Of a stretch of 64,000 nucleotides of DNA, positions 57,635-64,000 are shown one piece after another. The first letter of the stretch is position 1. Each line of letters starts with the position of its first letter. The translations under genes were made by a program, and so were the position numbers. This stretch comes from Alligator mississippiensis (taxonomy: Eukaryota; Chordata; Crocodylia; Alligatoridae), in assembly GCF_030867095.1 (NCBI RefSeq), contig NC_081829.1, forward strand, positions 45,505,036-45,569,035, given 5' to 3'. The notes under the pieces were generated by a model. It searched no databases. It worked only from the letters and a program-made list of their open reading frames with translations, and was not told the origin of the DNA.

Positions 57635-59037
57635 CAGGGGTCAGCAACCCCCAGCACATGTGCTGAGCACAGCATGCAAGGCCATTTTGCTCGGCATACC
57701 ACCACCAGCCTGGGTTCTAGGCAGCTGCTGCCAGCCACGAAGCCAGAGCAGCTCCCAGCAGGCAGCTGCGAAGCTGCAAGCCCTGCTGCAAGCAGACTCG
57801 GCTCCGTGGTTGGCAGCAGCTACCCAGAGCCTGGGCCAGTTGTAGCCAGGAGGCTGCTCTGGGCTCCAGCATTAGATTCATACTGGTGGGTGCACATGTG
57901 CCTCAGAGCAGATGGTGGGGGAAAGGCCAGGGTTGCGCTGCCTCAGACCGCAGGCCCTGGCCTCTCCCCCACTGCTGGCACAAAGCTGATGACTGCGGAG
58001 CCTGGCACAGCTGTTTGTAGCCAGCCTGGGCTCTGGGCAGCTGCAGCAGGCAGGCTGCAAACAGCTGTGCCGGGCTCCACAGCCCTGGCATCAGCTCCAT
58101 GCTGGTGGTGACTGCATGTGCACCTCAGTGGACAGCGGGAGGGCTGTGCTGCTTCAGGCCCTCTCCCCACCGTCTGCTCCAAGGTGTGCAGGTACCCACC
58201 AATATGGAGCTGATGCCAGAGCCCAGAGCAGCTGTTTGCAGCTTCCCAGCTTCAGCCAGCCCAGGCTCTGGTAGCTGCTGCCAACCATGGGGCCCAGGAT
58301 ACTTGCAGCAGGGCTTACAGCTGAGCCCGCCTGACTCCAACCCGCTCTGAGCCCAGCCCCAGCCCAGCCATCCACCAGGATGAGGTTGGCGCTGCCCCTT
58401 GCCAGAAGCACCGCACCTTTTGTGGGCTTAGCTGTGCGGGGTGGGTGGGTGGTTAGGCTGATGGGCAGGCGCCGGGCCAGGGCTTGGGCCAGCTATGCTG
58501 CAGCCTGGGGGCTGGCTCCCTGGGGAAGCACAGGGGCTCTGGCAGGACCAGGGCATTGTAGGGTTGGACTTTGTCCAGTGGCCCAGGAGCCTGGTTCCAT
58601 GCGCCTGCACATCTGGTTCTGTGTGTTAGACTGCCTGTGTCTGTGTGTGCACATGTGTATGGTTCTGGATGCGTGTGTGCATGTGTCTGTTCTGGGTGTG
58701 TTCTGGTTCTCTGTGTTTCTGCATGTGGTTCTCTGTGTGCATGTGTGTATGTCTGGTTCTCTCTCTGCTCTCCTTTCTCTCTCTCTCTCTCTCTCTCTCC
58801 TCTTTCTCTTATTTGTCTCTTTTTTCTCTATCATTGCAACATGCTCAACAAAAAAGGAATACACAAGAAGGAACAAAAGCAACATTTATCCTTATAAAAT
58901 ACAGTAATATGCAGTGTGTCCTTCCATGTACCCTCCACCCCCCCACAATTTTGTTTTCTGGCATGCCGGCACTCCGGCACCTTCCAAGGTAGACATCGTG
59001 GTTTGGCACTCCAGCCAAAAAAGGTTGCCTACCCCTG
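57635..59037. mobile_element. Non-autonomous hAT transposon (1403 bp) with perfect 8-bp target duplication
   Basis: The ends 'caggggtcagcaacc' and 'ggttgcctacccctg' are inverted copies (14 of 15), of the CAGGGGT type usual in hAT (Charlie-like) transposons. GTGTATGA occurs exactly on both sides (57627-57634 and 59038-59045), so the target duplication is intact and the insertion fairly young. The interior is GC-rich, with diverged internal repeats ('gtgcacatgtgcctcag' near 57889, 'tgcatgtgcacctcag' near 58111; several 'cagctgtttg' blocks), then a TGTGTG/CT-rich stretch. It encodes no transposase. Confidence 0.9.
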
Positions 59038-59045
59038 GTGTATGA

Positions 59046-61194
59046 GGAACAAAAGCAGCCCTATTTGTGTAATCCACCTATAAAAATTTCATGAGCAAAA
59101 TCCTGTCCTGTTCAAGGAGATTTACCCCTGCTTATATCCACATATCCTTTTTACCTGGGTCTGTCCTTTCCCATTTCTTTTCTACACTGTCCTGGTCTTC
59201 AACTAAATGGGAAAAACCTCTCTCTCAAGTATGGTCACTCCCTCACTAAGGGGGTGAAAAAGGAGGAAGCAGGTCCTCTCCAGCAGAAGTGCTTGTAAGA
59301 TTGTTTTGTCTTGAGGTTTTTGAGATTTTGTGTCTTGAGCTTTGAGGTGTCTGACATTTTGAGTTTTGAGTTTATTGCTGGCTGTAAGCTACTGTTTGGT
59401 GCATGACACTGGGTTTTGTTTACTGTGAAGCGATAGTATAGTCTAGTATTTAGACCTTAGTAGAAAGGGTAGCAACCTGGTTCTCTGACTCCCCTCTTTT
59501 GTGCCAGATTTGGGACATAAGGCAGATACGGTTCTTGAAAAGTGCTGGGTATGGGCAGGTTGAAAACCATTATGATTGAAACTGCCCCCCACAGCTTGTG
59601 CCTGTATTGTTACAGCCCTATGTGAAGGAGTTAAAGAAAATTTCACTAGGAAAGATGCATGGTTCACTCATTCAGGGTTTGTTTCCTTACAGAGAGAGAT
59701 TCAGAAAGCAAGGAGCTGTGATAGAGGGAAAGGAAAAAGATAGAGGGAAGTGGGAAAACAAGCTGTGAGGCAGCTGTGATAAAGAGAGATGTGGAAAGTG
59801 TTTACAAAGAGAGGAGAGAATAAGAGATTAACAGAGTTTGAATGCTACAGGAGGTAGGAGGAAAGTAAGAATGCAATTTTAGGAATGACTGCTCTAGGGC
59901 AGGGAAAAGATGCAGTTGCTTTAAGGAAAAGTTGTGTCCTGATCTCAGAGTGCCTGAGGTCATGCTGTGGTCTGTTTGGGTTAAGTACAACACCCTATAA
60001 TCGCTGGTCCAATAAGAAGGCAGTAGCAGAGAAGACTAAGTTCTGTGCTAGAGACTGTGAATGTTTGTAACACGAGTAAAGCCAAGAAATTGCAGGGATT
60101 GTTGAGGTGTTTGTGCAAAACAGTGCTGTGTGTTTGCTCTGTGCCTGTGTTGCAAGACAGGAACTCCTAGAAGTGTAAAAGTATATCCTTACTGGTAATG
60201 GGGGTGAGATGTAAGTACATGGAAAAGGTTTTCTAAGCAAAAATTCTGAGGGAGAAAGTGTCCCTCTGAGGGATAACAATGCCCTTGTTGCAGTTGGGCA
60301 AGGTTGTCACTTTAAAGATGAGTTTTTCAGGAGGGGTCCACTGAGCAATTAATTTTGGGAGCCCCCTTGCTAAATAAATCACCTGACCCTCAAGGAATAG
60401 GGTGAACAGTCTTTTCTATCCTATCGGCCACCCTTCTCGGCTAGCAGGAAGGAATGGCTCTGAGACATTGGAAAATACACATCGGACAGGCTGATCAGTG
60501 CCCACCCCGATGTTGAGGCAGGAAAAGGCCAGAAAAATCCTCAACTTAGGATGGCCACCCTCCTGTAGGTAACTGCTCCACTTTTTCAATATAAAATAAA
60601 ACCACCCCAAGAATGGAAAATTATGTGTGCACTGCTACTGCACATGTCAGCATTGTACATTTGTAAATATGAATAATCAGCCACTGCAAGGAGTTTTCCT
60701 TGGCAGGTTTGTGTGTGTTTGTTTTCTTTTGCAGAAACCACAGTGTAATCAAAAGTGACCAATAAACCATGAGGCCTTATTACCACCAGCAGCATCTTCC
60801 TTATCAGTGCCATGGCAAAAATAAAAAAAAATTAAATTGTCGTGTCTGTTTGTGTTGTCTTCTTATATGTTTTCTGTTTGTTTGTTTGGTTTAAGTTGTC
60901 ACAGTTTAAATACATATGAATATCATAAAGATATAATAAAAGTAATTGGTAATACCCCCTCTAAAAATTGAATCTGTCTGTGGATCCCAGACCAAAACAA
61001 TTCTGTCTGGTTGGACTGGAAAGTTGTTCTGATATTTGAAACAAGGGCAGCAATTCTCAAAAAAAAAAAAAAAAAAAAAGGTTTGGATGCCACTTGGTTA
61101 GCAAAATGATATTTATTAAAGGTTATGTGTATTTTGTTGGTTTGTTGTTTTTTTTTTGGGGGGGGGGGGTTGTTTTTGGTTTGTTTTTGTTTGT
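59046..61194. other. Intron or unclassified repeat sequence
   Basis: Mixed composition. 'ctaaataaatc' near 60372 and 'ctggtccaataagaagg' near 60003 give an LTR-like impression, but no ends or domains are recognisable. An A21 run lies at 61059-61079. Confidence 0.3.
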
Positions 61195-61550
61195 TTCATA
61201 GTAGCTAAGGTCAGGAGGGACCTGAACAGATCATCTAGCCTGATCCCTTGCCACAGGCAGGAATGAATGCTGGGTTCAAAAGACCCCAGACAGGTGATCA
61301 TTCAACCTCCTCTTGAATTTGCCCAAGGTAGGGGCGAGGACCACTTCCCTGGGAAGCTGGTTCCAGATTCTGGCCACCCTAAATATAAATATTGCCTTCT
61401 GATCTCTAACTTAAAACTATTCTCCATCGCTTATTACCATTGTTCCTTCTCACCCCAGGTGGTACTGGGGAGAAAAGGGCTCTACCTATTTGCTGTTGAT
61501 TTCCATTGATGAGTTTGTAGGCAGCCACCAGGTCCTTTGTTTGTTTGTAC
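61195..61550 (-). mobile_element. CR1 LINE 3' fragment, minus strand
   Basis: The plus strand shows the reverse complement of a CR1 3' end: 'catagtagctaaggtcagg' at 61198, then 'gatcatctagcctgatccc' at about 61230, and 'gccaccaggtcc' near 61534. It is a different subfamily from the copy at 47.9 kb, more diverged, and lacks an open frame. Confidence 0.7.
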
Positions 61551-61854
61551 TTCTCTTCAGAATATAAATGCTATTTAGACTATAGGTATAACAAGATGTA
61601 TTTAAAAACTGCATTCAAAGTCATATTTTAATAAGCAAAGGGACAACTATACCATTGTAACTGTTCAAATCAACCTCATTATGTTATTTTCTTTCTCTTC
61701 CACCCCACAAGGTTTTTCTCTTTCAATATCTTTTTAGACACAATGATCAGTATCCACAAGAGGTAAAATACAGACCACAGTATACAAGAAAGCCACAGAC
61801 CAACATACATATCTGCACAGAACCAGCAATCACCCTAAACACACCAAAGAAGTT

Positions 61855-62693
61855 GTGATATACAGCCAAGCCCTCAGATACCACTGCATCTGTACTGAAG
61901 AGAACACCCAGGATTGCCACCTCACCAATCTTAAAAAGGCTTTGACCCAGCAAGGACACTCGTCCAGAGAGGTAGACTGCACGTTTGAAAGAGCCACCTG
62001 GATACCACGTGAAGAACTGCTGCAGTACAGAAGAAACCCCCCCACAAATCGTACACTGCTGGTTATGACGTATCACCCCTCCCTTGAACCTGTATGGAAA
62101 TCCTCAAAAAATTGCAACCCATACTAGACAAAGACCTTATTCTTAAAAAGATCTTCCCAGAGCCACCCATCCTAGCCTTCAAACAAGCACCGAACCTCGC
62201 CTACCTCATCACCAGAAGCAAACTTCCTCAAGCCCAGAACACACCAAAAGGATCCAGACCGTGCCATGACAAGAAATGCAAAACCTGCCAACACATCTCC
62301 ACCACCCACACAATTACTACACCCCACAACAGAGCCGTCAGCATCCCAGGATCTTACAGCTGCTCCTCCAGAAATGTAATATACCTCATCCAATGCACCA
62401 AATGCCCTGATGGAAAATATGTAGGAGAGACCAAACAACAACCGCGCACCAGGATGAACGCACACCGGAAATCCATCAAAGACAGAAATACCCAATTACC
62501 GGTGGGGGCACATTTCTCACAGGAGGGCCACTCTCTCTCCAATCTCTCAGTCCTGATCCTCAAGGGAAACTTACACAACACTTCCCAGAGACGAGCCTAT
62601 GAGCTCCATTTCATCAACCTCCTGGATACTAGAGATCATGGACTAAATATAGACATTGGATTTTTGATACATTACAATCTGCCTGGCAACTGA
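61855..62693 (+). pseudogene. Penelope-like RT thumb and GIY-YIG endonuclease (one frameshift)
   Basis: The first frame (61855-62127) carries the RT thumb: LKKALTQQGHSSREVDCTFERA and WIPREELLQY. At about 62090-62100 the reading shifts to the frame 62094-62693, where KKLQPILDKDLILKKIF continues. The linker has the zinc-ligand cluster CHDKKCKTCQH (about 62263). The nuclease starts with VIYLIQCTKC (GIY position) and KYVGETKQQPRTRMNAHR (YIG and catalytic Arg region), then GHSLSNLSVL and YELHFINLLDTRDHGLN (Glu of the active site). The nuclease half is intact for 199 codons. In the family it nicks target DNA for integration. Confidence 0.8.
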
Positions 62694-62697
62694 CTCC

Positions 62698-62722
62698 CCA
62701 GCCCAGCCCAGCCCAGCCCAGC
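62698..62722 (+). repeat. (CAGCC)n short tandem repeat
   Basis: Five copies of a CAGCC pentamer directly after the Penelope-like stop codon. Confidence 0.8.
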
Positions 62723-62935
62723 CCCTGGCTTGTTTACTTTTCATTCCATCCAGGAAGAGCACACACCAATTGCTGAAACTTCCTTAGCCTGACGAAGGGT
62801 TTTTGAACCCGAAAGCTTGCTTAATAAATGTTCTCCAACTATTTGGTTTGGTCTAATAAAAGATATCAAGTTCACCAAGTAACCTTGTCCGCCTATGTCC
62901 TTAGACCAACACGGCTACAACCTAAACCCCTGCAC

Positions 62936-63931
62936 GAATGAAATCTAGCAGTCAGTGATTTAAAATGAGAGTACAATAAGATGGTTCTTTTTTACTGAGT
63001 GTTTCATTTAGTTTCCTACATCAGTGTAAGCTACTGAGTAATTCTCCACCAGTTTAAGTTACTCAGTTATTGAGAACATTATAGTTAGGGACAGGTGTTA
63101 CACAAGCTGGTTTAAGTGATCAGAAACTGGTTTAAACCTGTAACAACAGATGTTCAGTGTACATAAACCAATCTGAAAATGGCTGAAACCAGTTTGTGAT
63201 AAACCTGGTTGAATGTAGTATCAGACTTAACTGATTTGGGTCAAACCAGTTTATGCAATGTCTGTCCAAGACCCATTGCTGGTTTAGGTTAAATCAGACT
63301 CCCCCAGCATCCTAGCATGCTCTCTTGGCTGGGTGGGGCTCTCTGCTCCACAGCAGGGCTGACCCCTCTCCCCTGCTCTCCCCGCTCTAAAGAGGGATTC
63401 CGCCATCCCCTCTGCCATACACAGAGACACAGCATTAGCTAGCACACTACATGCTGGCTATGGTTTGTGCTGTGGCAGACGGGACAAAGGCAGAATCAAC
63501 AGGTAGCTGGTAAAGACCCTCTGTTGTTTTCTTACTGGTGTAACAAACACAGAGTTAGGGGTGATAAACACAGTGTTATATCAATTCCCTGCTGGACTGG
63601 GGGGGGGGGGGGGGGGGACGGGACAGACCCCTCCCTAATGAGAGCGTCCTGCTAGGGCCTGGCCAGGCCCCATCAGTTCAGCATTGTGGAATGGAAGGGA
63701 GAGCTGCTCTAGCACCCCCTGAGTTGTAGCCTGAGCCACTGCAGGCATGTGCCTGCATCTCTGTCCAGTTACAAACTGCTTCAGCCTAGCCAGGTTAGAT
63801 TGAATCAATTCAGCCTCAGGCTTTTTGAATGTCTGTCCCTAGCCTGTATGAAGCAGCCAAAAACCAGACTCCTTATTTGGGGAACAGTGATGAAGGACTG
63901 GTGCTTGCCCTAATGCAAACAAACTGCTTAC
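62936..63931. other. Intron sequence; G19 run
   Basis: 'ctggtttaa' and 'accagttt' words recur around 63109-63290, suggesting an old foldback repeat. A G19 run lies at 63599-63617. No exon-like segment was seen left of 63932. Confidence 0.3.
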
Positions 63932-63977
63932 CTTAGCTTCTATGAGGAGATCATAGGATTCTCCTGGACCTTGGAGC
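63932..63977 (-). CDS. CCSER2: Coding exon of CCSER2-like gene ending in phase 0
   Basis: The donor CTAAG|GTAAGC follows 63932. The frame that ends on a whole codon reads LQGPGESYDLLIEAK. An acceptor 'aatttcacatttag' sits just before 63977, giving a 46-nt exon. The same frame is also open to the window's right end, so the exon might instead extend beyond it. The phase-0 end fits both the 85-nt exon (phase-0 start) and the long frame of the terminal exon. I do not recognise these residues for certain; assignment rests on strand, splice signals and phase. Confidence 0.5.
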
Positions 63978-64000
63978 CTAAATGTGAAATTAGGGAAACA

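Larger units (their letters stand above)
61740..62935 (+). mobile_element. Penelope-like element, 5'-truncated, with GIY-YIG endonuclease
   Basis: It begins inside the reverse-transcriptase thumb (QALRYHCICTEENTQDCHL near 61869) and goes through a linker into a GIY-YIG endonuclease. The 3' tail follows: (CAGCC)n at 62698-62722, 'gaaagcttgcttaataaat' near 62811, 'ggtctaataaaagat' near 62849 and 'ccaacacggctacaac' near 62906. Penelope-like elements combine this RT and a GIY-YIG nuclease and are neither LINE nor LTR elements. One frameshift near 62090-62100 separates the thumb from the rest. Most of the RT is missing. Confidence 0.85.

Noticed and set aside
62094..62693. GIY-YIG protein as a host nuclease gene
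   Set aside because: RT thumb residues precede it and Penelope-type tail sequence follows, so it belongs to the retroelement.

Overview
This is a 64-kb piece of vertebrate nuclear DNA, most likely from a non-avian sauropsid (crocodilian, or possibly turtle). The basis is the repeat mix. CR1 LINEs are the commonest recognisable repeats, including one copy with an SGNH-esterase ORF1. They sit with a Tx1-clade LINE, a Penelope-like GIY-YIG element, a Gmr1-like Ty3/gypsy element, LTR fragments and several hAT-like non-autonomous DNA transposons. Nothing is bacterial: there are no operons and no CRISPR. The species call is inference.

Host gene. One host gene is supported, on the minus strand in the right third. 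It is the 3' end of a gene that I identify from its C-terminal residues as CCSER2 (coiled-coil serine-rich protein 2). Three exons are visible: one ending at 63932 (phase 0), an 85-nt exon at 56048-56132, and a terminal exon starting at 46021. Including the 85-nt exon gives a short 22-residue tail. Skipping it opens a different frame in the same terminal exon, 276 codons long, with two [ST]x[IL]P motifs. A repeat-free, AT-rich block at about 40.8-45.19 kb is the probable 3' UTR. Everything to the left looks like intergenic, repeat-rich DNA.

Layout. 1-535: CR1 3' end (+). 660-2450: old CR1 (-) with a GC-rich insert. 5340-7085: CR1 5' part (+: esterase, endonuclease, linker), cut off by a gypsy LTR. 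7095-12436: decayed Gmr1-like gypsy element whose integrase lies upstream of the reverse transcriptase. 14231 to about 15100: LTR with an adjacent polypurine tract. 16.0-17.5 kb: GC-rich repeat with a 300-bp palindrome. About 17.85-24.06 kb: Tx1 LINE (-). 25422-26024: inverted-repeat DNA transposon. 26978-27167: Penelope-related foldback. 30.95-31.2, 32.14-32.81 and 40.07-40.53 kb: three members of one foldback family. 33.1-34.8 kb: LTR-like region. 38994-40016 and 57635-59037: hAT-like elements with 8-bp target duplications. 47917-49512: CR1 (-) inside the last intron side of the transcription unit, between the terminal and 85-nt exons. 61195-61550: CR1 (-). 61740-62935: Penelope-like element (+).

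Most repeat coding regions are broken by stops or frameshifts. The gypsy and Tx1 copies also have catalytic-site substitutions. Boundaries of repeats without a visible target duplication are approximate.
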